The notes under the pieces: generated by a model
Databases searched by the model: none
Told to the model about the DNA's origin: nothing
Seen by the model: the letters and a program-made list of their open reading frames with translations, nothing else
Shown here: in pieces, positions 26,121-34,912 of the stretch
Numbering within the stretch: the stretch's first letter is position 1
How the letters are laid out: every line of letters starts with the position of its first letter
NCBI RefSeq assembly: GCF_003977605.1
Contig: NZ_RYYU01000001.1
Location: forward strand, 1,874,539-1,938,538
Direction: 5' to 3'
Source: Prevotella koreensis
GTDB lineage: Bacteria; Bacteroidota; Bacteroidia; Bacteroidales; Bacteroidaceae
DNA: 64,000 bases
Translations under genes and position numbers: made by a program

Positions 26121-27539
26121 TTAGTTTACCTTCTTGTGAACCTCAAGCATTGCTTTCGGGTCTAGCATCTCGTCGAGTTGTTCCTTTGTGAGGAGTTTCT
26201 TTTCGAGTGCCACCTGTTCAAGACTCTTTCCGGTCTCGAGTGCTTCCTTAGCAATCTTGGTGCTGTTCTTATATCCGATGTATGGGTTAAGGGCGGTAAC
26301 GATACCGATTGAGTTCTTCACCATGTCGAGGTTATGTTTCTCGTTAACGGTGATGCCCTTGATACACTTCTCGCGAAGAGTGTCCATTGCTTTTTCGAGC
26401 CATGTCATGCTCTCGAACAGACATTCGGTAATTACCGGTTCCATAACGTTGAGTTGCAACTGTCCGGCCTCTGCAGCGAAGCAAACGGTAGTGTCGTTAC
26501 CGATAACCTTGAAGCATACCTGATTCATCAGTTCGGGGATTACAGGGTTCACCTTGCCCGGCATTATTGACGAACCCGGAGCCATCGGTGGGAGGTTTAT
26601 TTCATGGAGACCGCAACGAGGACCGGAAGCCATGAGACGCAGGTCGTTGCACATCTTCGACAGTTTCACTGCCAGACGCTTCAGCGCAGCAGAATAACTT
26701 ACGAATGCTCCGGTGTCCGGTGTTGCTGCTATCATGTCTGATGCTTTCTCGAACTTCTCGCCGGTGAGTTCGCTCAGGCGTTGTGTGCAGATGTCGTCGT
26801 AGCCCGGTGCAGCATTGAGGCCGGTACCGATTGCTGTGGCACCCATGTTGATTTTGTTGAGCAGTATTACGTTGCGCTCAATGTTTTCAATCTCTTCCTG
26901 CAAGGTGTTGGCGTAGGCGTTGAACTCCTGTCCGGAAGTCATTGGCACTGCATCCTGCAACTGTGTGCGACCCATCTTCACTGCGTCTTTGAACTCTTCT
27001 GCCTTTACACGTATTGCAGCGATTAGGTTCTCAAGACTCTTCACCAAACTCTTGTTCATGCGGATTACGGCATAGTGTATGGCTGTGGGGTAAGCGTCGT
27101 TTGTTGACTGTCCGCAGTTTACGTGGTCGTTAGGAGAGCAATGCTGATAGTCGCCTCTCTCATAACCCATGATGTCTAAGGCGAGGTTAGCAAGCACCTC
27201 ATTGGCGTTCATGTTCACCGAAGTACCTGCACCGCCCTGCATCATATCTACAGGGAAGTTCTCCCAATGCTTGCCGGCGATTATTTCATCGGCAGCGCGG
27301 CAGATGGCATCTGCTATTTTCGGGTCGAGTTCGCCTACTTCTGCGTTTGCCATTGCTGCGGCTTTCTTCACGTAAGCGATAGAGATGACAAACTCGGGAT
27401 AGTCCATCATCTTGCTGTTAGAGATTTGATAATTGTTGATTGCACGCTGAGTCTGCACGCCATAATAAGCATTGGCGGGAACTTGAAGTTCGCCCAGCAA
27501 GTCAGATTCTACTCTGAAATTCTTTGAATCGTTTGCCAT
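26121..27539 (-). CDS. aspA: Aspartate ammonia-lyase
   Basis: Converts L-aspartate to fumarate and ammonia, feeding the fumarate respiration used by Bacteroidales. 472 residues is normal. The fumarase/aspartase signature GSSIMPGKVNPV is present near residue 320, with the upstream substrate-binding GRTQLQDAVPMTSGQEF and NCGQSTNDAYPTA (SxND motif). The start gives MANDSKNFRVESDLLGE, in line with the family. Cytoplasmic. A minus-strand -7 box TAACTTTG lies at 27603-27610. Fumarase is the main alternative, but the aspartase-type N-terminus (RVESDLLGELQVPANAYYGVQTQRA) favours AspA. Confidence 0.93.
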   Translation of the reverse strand: MANDSKNFRVESDLLGELQVPANAYYGVQTQRAINNYQISNSKMMDYPEFVISIAYVKKAAAMANAEVGELDPKIADAICRAADEIIAGKHWENFPVDMMQGGAGTSVNMNANEVLANLALDIMGYERGDYQHCSPNDHVNCGQSTNDAYPTAIHYAVIRMNKSLVKSLENLIAAIRVKAEEFKDAVKMGRTQLQDAVPMTSGQEFNAYANTLQEEIENIERNVILLNKINMGATAIGTGLNAAPGYDDICTQRLSELTGEKFEKASDMIAATPDTGAFVSYSAALKRLAVKLSKMCNDLRLMASGPRCGLHEINLPPMAPGSSIMPGKVNPVIPELMNQVCFKVIGNDTTVCFAAEAGQLQLNVMEPVITECLFESMTWLEKAMDTLREKCIKGITVNEKHNLDMVKNSIGIVTALNPYIGYKNSTKIAKEALETGKSLEQVALEKKLLTKEQLDEMLDPKAMLEVHKKVN

Positions 27540-27722
27540 GATTGGTTATTAGTTAAATTACGGCACATCAATGATGCCCATAGTATTAATAAAGTTACGA
27601 TGCAAAGTTAAGCAATAAAACATGACTCGCATAGAAAAAGCAGGACATTTCCTGCAACTTAACAATGTTTAACTGTAAGTGCGGATAATATGGAGTTCGG
27701 GAGTTAATGGCTTATCAGGGTT

Positions 27723-27780
27723 ATTAAACACTTTAAGCGAGAAACCATTTTCAAATGGTCTCCCGCTTAAAGTGTTTAAT
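27723..27780. terminator. Long stem-loop between aspA and the envelope operon
   Basis: A perfect 17-bp stem (27723-27739 with 27764-27780; ATTAAACACTTTAAGCG on the left) with partly paired inner arms AAACCATT/AATGGTCTC. It is about 13 bases past the stop of the 27793 gene and may end its operon, though no T-run follows. Confidence 0.6.
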
Positions 27781-27792
27781 AGGGATGGCTAA

Positions 27793-28431
27793 TTAATAAT
27801 TTATTGATTTCAATGTATTGCCATTAGAGAGTTTAATGATGTTCACGCCCTTGGTATTGGCGTCCACTCTCTGTCCGTTGGCATTGTAGCGTGCCACTAC
27901 TTCCACGTTGCGGTCTGCATCGGCATTGTCGATACTTGCAGATTTACCGTTCACATAGTTTACGGTAACTTTACTTCCCTGATGTTCTGTCAAGCCTTTT
28001 ACTCTTACTATCTGGTAGGTAACTATGCAAGTTTGGCCTTCCTTTGCATCTTCAGGAAGTATCCATTCTGTGGCGAGACTTAGTGATTCGCCGGGTTGAA
28101 GTATAACTGAAGATGTTGTATATTCTCCCACAGTAGTCTGTCTCCAGCATGATCCAAAACATGTCTGAACAGTACCACCATCAATTCTTGTGATATTCCA
28201 CTTTACATAAACTGTTTGCTCTTCTGTTGAGGTGTTTATGACAGATATGTCGGCATTAATCATCGATTCGTCGAAGCCGTCAGAAACAACATCGTTTCGT
28301 GTGACAGTGCTACCGTCTTCAAGCACATTACCTTCCTTGTCTGTGAATTGTAAAATGTTATCCACCCCTTGTGCGAAAGAAAATGTTGTTCCCGCAACAA
28401 GCATTAAGAATAAAGTAAAAATCTTTTTCAT
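27793..28431 (-). CDS. Secreted protein with T9SS-like tail
   Basis: 212 residues with signal peptide (MKKIFTLFLMLVAGTTFSFAQ). The middle (ISVINTSTEEQTVYVKWNITRID...QPGESLSLATEWILPEDAKEGQTCIVTYQIVRV) reads as an Ig-like beta-sandwich with two cysteines (CFGSC). The tail (VARYNANGQRVDANTKGVNIIKLSNGNTLKSINY) resembles the T9SS type. Last gene of the operon with the Omp28 lipoprotein, DUF6029 and TlpA-like proteins; the start is 24 bases after the Omp28 stop. Family not recognised beyond this. Confidence 0.7.
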   Translation of the reverse strand: MKKIFTLFLMLVAGTTFSFAQGVDNILQFTDKEGNVLEDGSTVTRNDVVSDGFDESMINADISVINTSTEEQTVYVKWNITRIDGGTVQTCFGSCWRQTTVGEYTTSSVILQPGESLSLATEWILPEDAKEGQTCIVTYQIVRVKGLTEHQGSKVTVNYVNGKSASIDNADADRNVEVVARYNANGQRVDANTKGVNIIKLSNGNTLKSINY

Positions 28432-28455
28432 ATTGTTATTTCTTTTTTATTGTTA

Positions 28456-29241
28456 TTATTTTATTGGTTTGCACTCAACTTGTTGTACGCCATTGTCATT
28501 ATATACAAATGCTACTATTGAGACATTGTCGGCAACCCATTTCTCATCTAAAGTCAATGTATATTGGTTTGTCTTTGTCTCGTCTTTGTTTATCGCAAAA
28601 TCGTCACCCCACAATCCGTTTACCGTTGCACGGAAAACATGGTTGTGAACATAGTTAGGATTGTTTGTGCCATCTGGCATCAACTGCATGGCTGTGATAT
28701 TGTTTTCTATCACCCATACCTGCAGTTTTCCTGTTGTGGCATCTGTGATACCAACTGTTTTTATGTCTATTTTTACAGACTTTGTTGCTTCATCGTAAGT
28801 ATTGCTTATCTCAATATTTATCGGAGCGGTCTGAGATATGGCTTCTCTTACAGCCTTAGGCCAATCGGTAATGTTCAACTTGCCACCTTGACGGTTGATA
28901 AGTCCTATTGGCGGTGCCTCAATGCCCCAGTGCTCGTAATACTTCTGTCCGGTTTCGGTGAAAAGTCCTATTTTGCTACTTGAGCCCTTATATGCGAGTG
29001 GTCCTGCATGTATTCCCACGGCAATGATATTCTCCTTGCCGTATTCTTTTTGCATGCTTTCTATCGTTTCAACGGCCTTTGGACAGTTGATGCATTTCTG
29101 TCCTGTGAAATCTTCGATAAGAACCTTTTTGCGCACCTCGACTTTGTCTATCGTCGTCAGACGGTCGTTCTCGTCAATCTCGCTGCACGATGCCAAAGTC
29201 ATCGCTACACCTATTAATATATATACAAATCTCTTTATCAT
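28456..29241 (-). CDS. Omp28-related outer-membrane lipoprotein
   Basis: 261-residue lipoprotein (lipobox LASC, Cys19, then SEIDENDR). The Omp28 domain starts KVLIEDFTGQKCINCPKAVETIESMQ, with a CxxC at 50-53 inside a thioredoxin-like context, followed by IIAVGIHAGPL and HNHVFRATVNGLWGDDF, a block also found in the large homologue at 20463-22358. Omp28 was described as a surface protein in Porphyromonas; a thiol role is likely from CINC but unproven. Middle gene of the four-gene operon 27793-31481. Confidence 0.8.
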   Translation of the reverse strand: MIKRFVYILIGVAMTLASCSEIDENDRLTTIDKVEVRKKVLIEDFTGQKCINCPKAVETIESMQKEYGKENIIAVGIHAGPLAYKGSSSKIGLFTETGQKYYEHWGIEAPPIGLINRQGGKLNITDWPKAVREAISQTAPINIEISNTYDEATKSVKIDIKTVGITDATTGKLQVWVIENNITAMQLMPDGTNNPNYVHNHVFRATVNGLWGDDFAINKDETKTNQYTLTLDEKWVADNVSIVAFVYNDNGVQQVECKPIK

Positions 29242-29288
29242 TGTTATGTTCTTTTATCCTCCACGTTGATGGAGGTTATGACATTTGT

Positions 29289-30947
29289 TTAGAAATTATA
29301 GTTATATGACACTGTGAATCCTTTAGACTCCGGAACATATCGGCAAACTCCGCCTGAACAGTTGTAGCCTGCACGGGTGCGTCCCCAACCCAACTGTACG
29401 CGATGTGAACCACGGTTATATGTAACGAATGTCTGATAATAGTGAGACTTTGTAGAGCCGCTGTTATACATGTCTGACAGTGTGATCATCCAGTTTGGCG
29501 CAATAGACAGTTCGAGCAATCCGAATAGCCAGTCGCCCTCATCGTACTTGGTTGAGAGGTATTGTGCCTCGGCACGCAATGACATCTTAGGGCTGAATGT
29601 GAACAAACCGTCGGCGATGAAAATGTCTGAGTGTATCATGCCACCTTTTCCTTCAACAACTGTCTTGTTGTAGAATTGGTTCATATACATCGCAGTGAGT
29701 TTGAATCCCTTGGTGATGCGCTTTTCTATCTGTACGTTCAAGTCCTGATAGTAGGTCTGGTCGCCCCATTTCCAGAAACTTGAGCCGTATCCGTCTGAAC
29801 CTTTCGTGAATGTGCCGTTGAGCAGATGTGGGTTGCGGTCGATGCCATGAACGTGAGAGAAGTTCACTTTCATGCTTGTGCCATATCGTCCGCCGAATGT
29901 GGTGTGACGCTTAAACTTATATCCGAACTGTGCCTGGTATGCCCATTCGCCTGCCGGGTTGGTGGCGTATGGGTAAATGGCCGGTAGGGCATAGGTGTGA
30001 CTTTCGGTGAATGCCGGCAGGTGGTTGAGGAACGACGAAGTTCCTGTCATGCTGCGACGGCTGCGGAATGCAAAATTGTCAGAACGCTTTGCCTGCAACA
30101 GAAGACTCATTCCTTTTTGGGAATAGGATGTGGAAAGCATTGCCACATATCCTTTTCTGTATGTATATCCGTTGTCGAACGATGGGTCTTGTGTCTTGCC
30201 GGCATATTCTGCCAGTACGTTGAATCCGCCCTTTTGGAAGTTCACACGGAAATCGTAGGCGTTGACATAGTCGGGGAAATTGAGTTTGTGGGTTGCATCT
30301 ACAAATACCTCCTCGTAGCCGGCAGACTCGTGTTTGTTTATCCACGATGCACCGAGTGTCACGTATGTGCCGCTCTCCTGCATTGCCTTAGACCATTCAT
30401 TGAGATTCAATTCCATGTCGGCACCTGTCATCCAAGCCTTGTTCAACGACCAGTAGCGGCGTTGCTTGCCGGTGACAGCCTTTATCTGAATACCGTTGAA
30501 CGGTTTCACTACCAATCGTGCACCAAACAACGAGTTATCAATGCCGAGCGAACGCTCTTCGTAAGTGCGCAGAATGAATCCCGAGCCGAACTGTTCGTAG
30601 TAGTGTCCGAGTGTTAGTTCGGCATTCTTTATTTTACCTTTTACGTAGAAGAAAGGCACGCCCCAGCCTTTGAAGTCTTTTTCGAAGCCGGGAAGCGGGT
30701 GGTCAAGGTAAGAGAAACGCAGACCTGCATCAACGTATTTGTTCATCACGTTTGCCTCTACGTATGTGTTAGTGCGGAAGTCCTCGTTGGAGCCATCATC
30801 CTGCTTGCTTGTAGTAGGGATGAGCATGTCGCTCTGCACACTTCCACTCAAGGTTACTTTCTTGCCGTCGTCGGCACTCTGTGCCCAAACACCGGACGCA
30901 GAGGAAGCCAAACAACAGGCTAAGAATAATGTCTTGTATTGTTTCAT
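29289..30947 (-). CDS. DUF6029-family outer-membrane protein
   Basis: 552 residues with a signal peptide (ASSASGVWAQ) and a barrel-like series of alternating strands (FQKGGFNVLAEYAGKTQDPSF, GRYGTSMKVNFSHVHG) ending in an aromatic terminal strand SYNYNF, as needed for BAM-dependent insertion. I associate this pattern with the Bacteroidota DUF6029 family. It sits between the TlpA-like and Omp28 genes, so it may form the pore or anchor for this envelope redox module. The ligand is unknown. Confidence 0.72.
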   Translation of the reverse strand: MKQYKTLFLACCLASSASGVWAQSADDGKKVTLSGSVQSDMLIPTTSKQDDGSNEDFRTNTYVEANVMNKYVDAGLRFSYLDHPLPGFEKDFKGWGVPFFYVKGKIKNAELTLGHYYEQFGSGFILRTYEERSLGIDNSLFGARLVVKPFNGIQIKAVTGKQRRYWSLNKAWMTGADMELNLNEWSKAMQESGTYVTLGASWINKHESAGYEEVFVDATHKLNFPDYVNAYDFRVNFQKGGFNVLAEYAGKTQDPSFDNGYTYRKGYVAMLSTSYSQKGMSLLLQAKRSDNFAFRSRRSMTGTSSFLNHLPAFTESHTYALPAIYPYATNPAGEWAYQAQFGYKFKRHTTFGGRYGTSMKVNFSHVHGIDRNPHLLNGTFTKGSDGYGSSFWKWGDQTYYQDLNVQIEKRITKGFKLTAMYMNQFYNKTVVEGKGGMIHSDIFIADGLFTFSPKMSLRAEAQYLSTKYDEGDWLFGLLELSIAPNWMITLSDMYNSGSTKSHYYQTFVTYNRGSHRVQLGWGRTRAGYNCSGGVCRYVPESKGFTVSYNYNF

Positions 30948-30995
30948 TGGTATTGTGAACGTATTCTTGTTAAATTAGTTGTTATCCAAAAGATG

Positions 30996-31481
30996 TTATT
31001 TTACCATTTCGCGAACTTTCTCTATCAGTTCGGTCTCTGCACCATCGGTATATCCGTTGTGCTTGTAAGCAATGTTGCCGTTGCCGTCAACAATAAGTGT
31101 GAAAGGAATTGTCTGAATACCGAGTGCACGGCTGAAATCGCGGTTCGGGTCGAGCAATACCTCGTAAGGCCATCCGTTAGAATCTACCAATGGCTTCACC
31201 TTATTTACATTCTGAGCCTCGTCTATTGAAACGGCAATAAGTTTCACGCCGGTTTCCTCTACCCAGTCTTCATATACCTCGTTGATTGCCTTCAGTTCGC
31301 GGTTGCAGGGTTTGCACCATGTGGCAAAAAAACTTATGATTATCGGCTTGCCTTGATTATTAATAGTGTCGGTGCGAACCTCTTTTCCGTTCATACTCTT
31401 GAGATTAACTTTCGGCAGTTGTGCCTTTGCTGCTGTGCCAAACAATATAGTCAGCATCAATGCGATAATGTAACGTTTCAT
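30996..31481 (-). CDS. TlpA-like periplasmic thioredoxin
   Basis: 161 residues: signal peptide (1-20), then a thioredoxin fold with the active-site WCKPC at 55-59 (SFFATWCKPCNRELKAI) and the cis-proline region TIPFTLIVDGNGNIAY. Such proteins reduce or isomerise disulfides in the periplasm, often for cytochrome maturation or cargo folding. It is first in the operon with DUF6029, Omp28 and a secreted protein, which themselves contain CxxC or paired cysteines and are plausible clients. Minus-strand -7 box TAAATTTG at 31607-31614. Confidence 0.88.
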   Translation of the reverse strand: MKRYIIALMLTILFGTAAKAQLPKVNLKSMNGKEVRTDTINNQGKPIIISFFATWCKPCNRELKAINEVYEDWVEETGVKLIAVSIDEAQNVNKVKPLVDSNGWPYEVLLDPNRDFSRALGIQTIPFTLIVDGNGNIAYKHNGYTDGAETELIEKVREMVK

Positions 31482-31782
31482 TGTAGTTAATAATTATTTT
31501 TGTCAGAATTTATTATAGTTAGTCAAAGAACCGATTAATGGTTTTAATATAGTATTCAATACTTTTATCACCTACAAATCAGTAAAGGTAAATCCAAGTT
31601 CGTTTGCAAATTTAATTTTTTCTTTTGTAACAGCAAAAAAAAAGGCTAAAAAAATCACATTAAGACGTATGTTTTATGATTTTTCATGTCGGAATGAAAA
31701 TTTGAATACCTTATATAATTATTAAGAACATGCACAATAATATCATATAATAAAGCGTTATTTAAGTAATTCCAAATTTTAT
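31482..31782. other. Divergent intergenic region
   Basis: Contains the minus-strand promoter box at 31607-31614 for the TlpA operon. It is otherwise A+T-rich with no gene; the promoter of the plus-strand DUF4840 gene is not clear to me. Confidence 0.5.
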
Positions 31783-32475
31783 ATGAATATGAAAAATATC
31801 AGTTTGCTGAGAGTGATGGTGGCGATGATTGTGACATTGGCATTCTCGTCTTGTCTCAATAATGAATACCACGTTGAGAAAAAACTTACAGAAAAACAGA
31901 AAGAGGATTTCGGAAATACGATAAAGGGTGAATATAAAGGTAAATACATTATTTATTATACCGATGCGGAGTCTGGTTTCACGACTGATGAAAACGGCAA
32001 GGTGACTAAGACCGGGAAAGATGTGAGAATAGAAAATGCCATGATGTCTGTCGGCGATTACGATTTAAAGACGATAGCGATGCATAAATTCCCAGTAAGC
32101 ATATTTTCGAACATCGTGGATGCTGATGCCGACCTAAGCAAGGCTCTCGCATCATTGCAGGACATGGATCTCTCTGCCAAGTATCATATCACTTACGATA
32201 CCAACTACACAGACATTTTATTCTACATACAGCCCAATGTGTTATATCTTACCTTGAATTACCGTGGAGCAGACCATCACATACGAATTGAACTCAATAA
32301 CAGCAACCGTGTATATTGTTTCAGTCCAAAAGACCTTGAAAAACAATATGCCTTTAAGTCTGCAAACGATATAGTAATGAATGTAGTGGCAATATACGAC
32401 GGGGCAAAACTCGTGCAGAAATTTGACATTTGGGAGGGCAATGGAATGTATGTGACGTTCGATATTGAAAAATGA
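31783..32475 (+). CDS. DUF4840-like lipoprotein
   Basis: 230-residue lipoprotein with lipobox FSSC (residue about 24) followed by LNNEYHVEKKL. The segment KLTEKQKEDFGNTIKGEYKGKYIIYYTD (about 33-60) is the part I associate with DUF4840. No enzyme motif is visible. The ATG at 31783 is followed closely by another (MNMKN), and either may be used. It is alone, ending 164 bases before tRNA-Met. Confidence 0.65.
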   Translation: MNMKNISLLRVMVAMIVTLAFSSCLNNEYHVEKKLTEKQKEDFGNTIKGEYKGKYIIYYTDAESGFTTDENGKVTKTGKDVRIENAMMSVGDYDLKTIAMHKFPVSIFSNIVDADADLSKALASLQDMDLSAKYHITYDTNYTDILFYIQPNVLYLTLNYRGADHHIRIELNNSNRVYCFSPKDLEKQYAFKSANDIVMNVVAIYDGAKLVQKFDIWEGNGMYVTFDIEK

Positions 32476-32599
32476 AACGACTGCTTGAAACTAACCATGA
32501 GGCCATATAATCGTCCCATATTATTGAACTTAGTAAGGACAAAAAACAAAAAACAAAAATAAAATTCGCGTTTTATTTGCAAATTACGTGAAAAACACT

Positions 32600-32607
32600 T
32601 ACCTTTG
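32600..32607 (+). promoter_or_regulatory. -7 box of tRNA-Met
   Basis: TACCTTTG, with TTTGC about 20 bases upstream; the same arrangement as tRNA-Asn. Confidence 0.7.
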
Positions 32608-32639
32608 CACCCACATTACAGCCCTATGCTGTTTTTGCC

Positions 32640-32713
32640 GGACTTGTAGCTCAGTTGGTTAGAGCAACAGACTCATAATCTGGAGGTCCCTGGTTCAAGC
32701 CCAGGCTGGTCCA
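32640..32713 (+). tRNA. tRNA with CAT anticodon (Met, or Ile2)
   Basis: 74 bases: acceptor GGACTTG/CTGGTCC (one T-T mismatch), D stem GCTC/GAGC, anticodon stem ACAGA/TCTGG with loop CTCATAA, T arm CCTGG-TTCAAGC-CCAGG, discriminator A. It lacks three G-C pairs at the base of the anticodon stem, so it is not an initiator tRNA. Elongator Met and lysidine-modified Ile2 cannot be separated by eye. Confidence 0.9.
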
Positions 32714-32764
32714 CTCTAAAAATCAAGCACTTACAATCAGTTCGTAGGTGCTTTTTCTTTTATT

Positions 32765-32817
32765 GGTGACCTTCAGGTGACCTTTTTGAAGCGAAACTCA
32801 GCAAGAGTGACCTTTTG
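32765..32817. repeat. Three GTGACCTT repeats next to tRNA-Met
   Basis: GGTGACCTTC (32765), GGTGACCTTT (32776) and AGTGACCTTTTG (32806) lie 50-100 bases past the tRNA. They could be recombinase arm sites left by an integrated element; this is inference. Confidence 0.4.
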
Positions 32818-32977
32818 AAATTTCATGGGATTGCAGAGAATTTTTATGGATTTTTATCTTACTACCAGACTTATTTTGAAAAAACATAGTGCATGTTTTA
32901 GCAAGACAATACTTTCAACATCATAAAAACGGATAATTCACCTAACAATAAAAGATGAATATGGTTTTCTTTTTTCG

Positions 32978-33097
32978 TTAGTACAACAATTCATCTACTG
33001 GCAGCTTAAAGAATATATTTAGTCCGTATGCCATATATATTGCGTAGAAGCAAACCCTTTTTTGCCTTTTGTCTATAAGTCCGAAATACAAATACAT
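32978..33097 (-). CDS. Possible remnant of a small protein
   Basis: 39 codons (starts MYLYFGLIDKRQKR, ends FFKLPVDELLY and stop). The end resembles the close of XRE-type regulators (...LPVDELL). No ribosome-binding site is clear; it may be a degenerate gene piece. Confidence 0.25.
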   Translation of the reverse strand: MYLYFGLIDKRQKRVCFYAIYMAYGLNIFFKLPVDELLY

Positions 33098-33159
33098 AAA
33101 ATTTTAATATTTTTATGCGCATTTATTTGAAAATATTATGCGGATTATGATGTTTTTTG

Positions 33160-33186
33160 TATCTTTGCACTCAAAATAAATTGAGT
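33160..33186 (+). promoter_or_regulatory. Promoter and candidate operator of the R-M-like operon
   Basis: TATCTTTG (33160-33167) is followed at once by ACTCAA-AATAAA-TTGAGT, a perfect 6-bp inverted repeat (33169-33186) covering the expected transcription start and ending one base before the ATG at 33188. It is well placed for repression by the XRE protein encoded second in the operon. Confidence 0.55.
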
Positions 33187-33187
33187 T

Positions 33188-33826
33188 ATGACAAGAAATA
33201 ACATTTCACAGTTGAGAAATCGGTCGTTATTTCTCTTTTCAGATGAGGAAATGAATCCCCGTCAAGATGCCAATAGGGACGAAGTATCGAAAGCATTTAC
33301 CCCGTTAGCTAATAATCTTATTGCTAAAATACTTGAAGCAGGCGATTGTTACTTACAGTATGCAGATGAACATGCTGTCGCCCGTCGTGAAAACACATTT
33401 TGCGCAAGTAATATGCATGGATTAATAATTGAATATTTATCACAAGTAGAAGGCATTCGGATAGTTCAAATCAGCAAAGGCAACTCTATTTTAGAGATAG
33501 GAAGTTATAAAGTATGGATAAAAAAACTTGATACAAAAGGAATGCCATGGGTGAATATTACGAAATCTTCTACCAAGAGAATATACCAAAAGGCAGAAGG
33601 TGAAGACACAATGCCAATGCTAATTCTTGGATATCAATTAGATGAAATTGAGAGAATTTCACATGTTTACATATTATACTTGGAAGGGCACCAACATCTT
33701 TGGGCACCTATAGATCTTGGTGATATTGCAGCCTCTAACCAAGTCTTAATTACACCAAATTCTTCTAATGATGAACCAATAGTAACAGTGAAGCAAAAAA
33801 AACAAAAAGGCAAGAAGGTCATATAA
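33188..33826 (+). CDS. Unknown protein heading the R-M-like operon
   Basis: I do not recognise this 212-residue product. It has no signal peptide or membrane segment, so it is cytoplasmic. A central block (YKVWIKKLDTKGMPWVNITKSSTKRIYQ and MPMLILGYQLDEIERISHVYIL, residues about 108-160) looks like a compact alpha/beta domain; the C-terminus is lysine-rich (KQKKQKGKK). It is separated by only 3 bases from the XRE/ImmA gene, suggesting the two products work together, perhaps as protease substrate or sensor. Base composition is clearly richer in A+T than the flanking housekeeping genes. Confidence 0.7.
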   Translation: MTRNNISQLRNRSLFLFSDEEMNPRQDANRDEVSKAFTPLANNLIAKILEAGDCYLQYADEHAVARRENTFCASNMHGLIIEYLSQVEGIRIVQISKGNSILEIGSYKVWIKKLDTKGMPWVNITKSSTKRIYQKAEGEDTMPMLILGYQLDEIERISHVYILYLEGHQHLWAPIDLGDIAASNQVLITPNSSNDEPIVTVKQKKQKGKKVI

Positions 33827-33829
33827 AAT

Positions 33830-34906
33830 ATGATTAACGGAAAAAGTATAAAAATTGCACGAGAAAGTCGTGGTATTTCCCAAAGTAAGTTATCCGAATT
33901 ATTGGGAGTTACCCAAGCTACTCTTTCGAGATTCGAAAAGGGTGTACTAACAGTTGCCCCAGAATTTGTCTCCAAAATAGCTCAGGCACTTAACTATCCG
34001 GCATCGTTTTTTGAAAAGGACATTCGTATTGCAGGCGAAACCAGTCTCTTTTATAGGAAAAGAGCGTCAATGACGGTAAAAGATCTTTCTATTCTTGAAA
34101 GCAAAATTAGTATTTTGAGCAAAAGTATAGACGAAATGTTGGAGTCAATAAATATTCCTGATTTGAGAATCCCCTCTGTTGAGCCTACAGCAGAAAATAG
34201 TCCACAAGAAATAGCTTATAAGATTAGGAATTATTTAGGCGTCCCAGCAGGGCCAATTGATAATATAGTTTCATTACTTGAAAAGAATGGTGTTATCGTA
34301 ATGTTCTTGGACGTTGATGATATGGAAAAGTTTGATGGCCTAACAATGTTCACAACCAATCAGGCTCCTGTGATTTGGATAAATAGTAACATCTCCAATG
34401 ATAGAAAACGGTTTAGCATTGCCCATGAATTAGGTCATCTTGTTATGCATCTACGTTCGGAGGACCTTGAGAAACCAGAAAAACAAAAAGAAATCGAAGC
34501 AAATGAATTTGCAGGAGAGTTTTTAATGCCAGAAAGCCAATGCAAAGAAGATTTCTTTAATCTGAAATACAAAGATTTAGGAATGAAGAAATATTACTGG
34601 AAGGTTTCGAAAGCTGCGATTATATATAGAGCTAAAGAACTAAAATGTATTTCAGATCAAACATCAAAATACCTATATGTAACTCTTGGACGTTATGGAG
34701 AAAGAAAAAATGAGTCAGTTCAAGTTCCAATAGATAGTCCTAAGATTGTAAATAGAATGTTAGAATTACACATTTCTGAACTCAACTACTCAATGGATGA
34801 ACTATCAGACATAGTTGGGTTAATGCCTGATGAGATTAATTCAGAACTGTTAAGTGAAAACAATTCTGTATCAATAAAACCACATAAAATAATGCTTAAT
34901 TTTTAA
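33830..34906 (+). CDS. XRE regulator fused to ImmA/IrrE-type zinc protease
   Basis: 358 residues with two domains. Residues about 4-62 are an XRE helix-turn-helix (ARESRGISQSKLSELLGVTQATLSRFEKG). Residues about 130-260 are an ImmA/IrrE metallopeptidase with HExxH at 199-203 (FSIAHELGHLVMH) and the downstream ExxANEFAGEFLMP at about 221-234 supplying the third ligand. Such proteins sense a signal and cleave or release a repressor, for example in ICEBs1 and phage control, and are often found beside restriction or toxin genes. Here it follows the unknown 212-residue gene and precedes the three remaining genes, so it probably controls the operon. Confidence 0.9.
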   Translation: MINGKSIKIARESRGISQSKLSELLGVTQATLSRFEKGVLTVAPEFVSKIAQALNYPASFFEKDIRIAGETSLFYRKRASMTVKDLSILESKISILSKSIDEMLESINIPDLRIPSVEPTAENSPQEIAYKIRNYLGVPAGPIDNIVSLLEKNGVIVMFLDVDDMEKFDGLTMFTTNQAPVIWINSNISNDRKRFSIAHELGHLVMHLRSEDLEKPEKQKEIEANEFAGEFLMPESQCKEDFFNLKYKDLGMKKYYWKVSKAAIIYRAKELKCISDQTSKYLYVTLGRYGERKNESVQVPIDSPKIVNRMLELHISELNYSMDELSDIVGLMPDEINSELLSENNSVSIKPHKIMLNF

Positions 34907-34912
34907 AATGAC

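Larger units (their letters stand above)
32714..33187. other. Left edge of the A+T-rich island
   Basis: Holds three GTGACC repeats (32765-32817), a 39-codon minus-strand open frame (32978-33097), and the promoter of the R-M-like operon (33160-33186). No integrase gene and no second copy of the tRNA end were found. Confidence 0.55.

Noticed and set aside
32690..32713. Attachment-site duplication of the tRNA-Met 3' end
   Set aside because: I looked for a second copy of the tRNA 3' end to the right of the island up to 41 kb and saw none.
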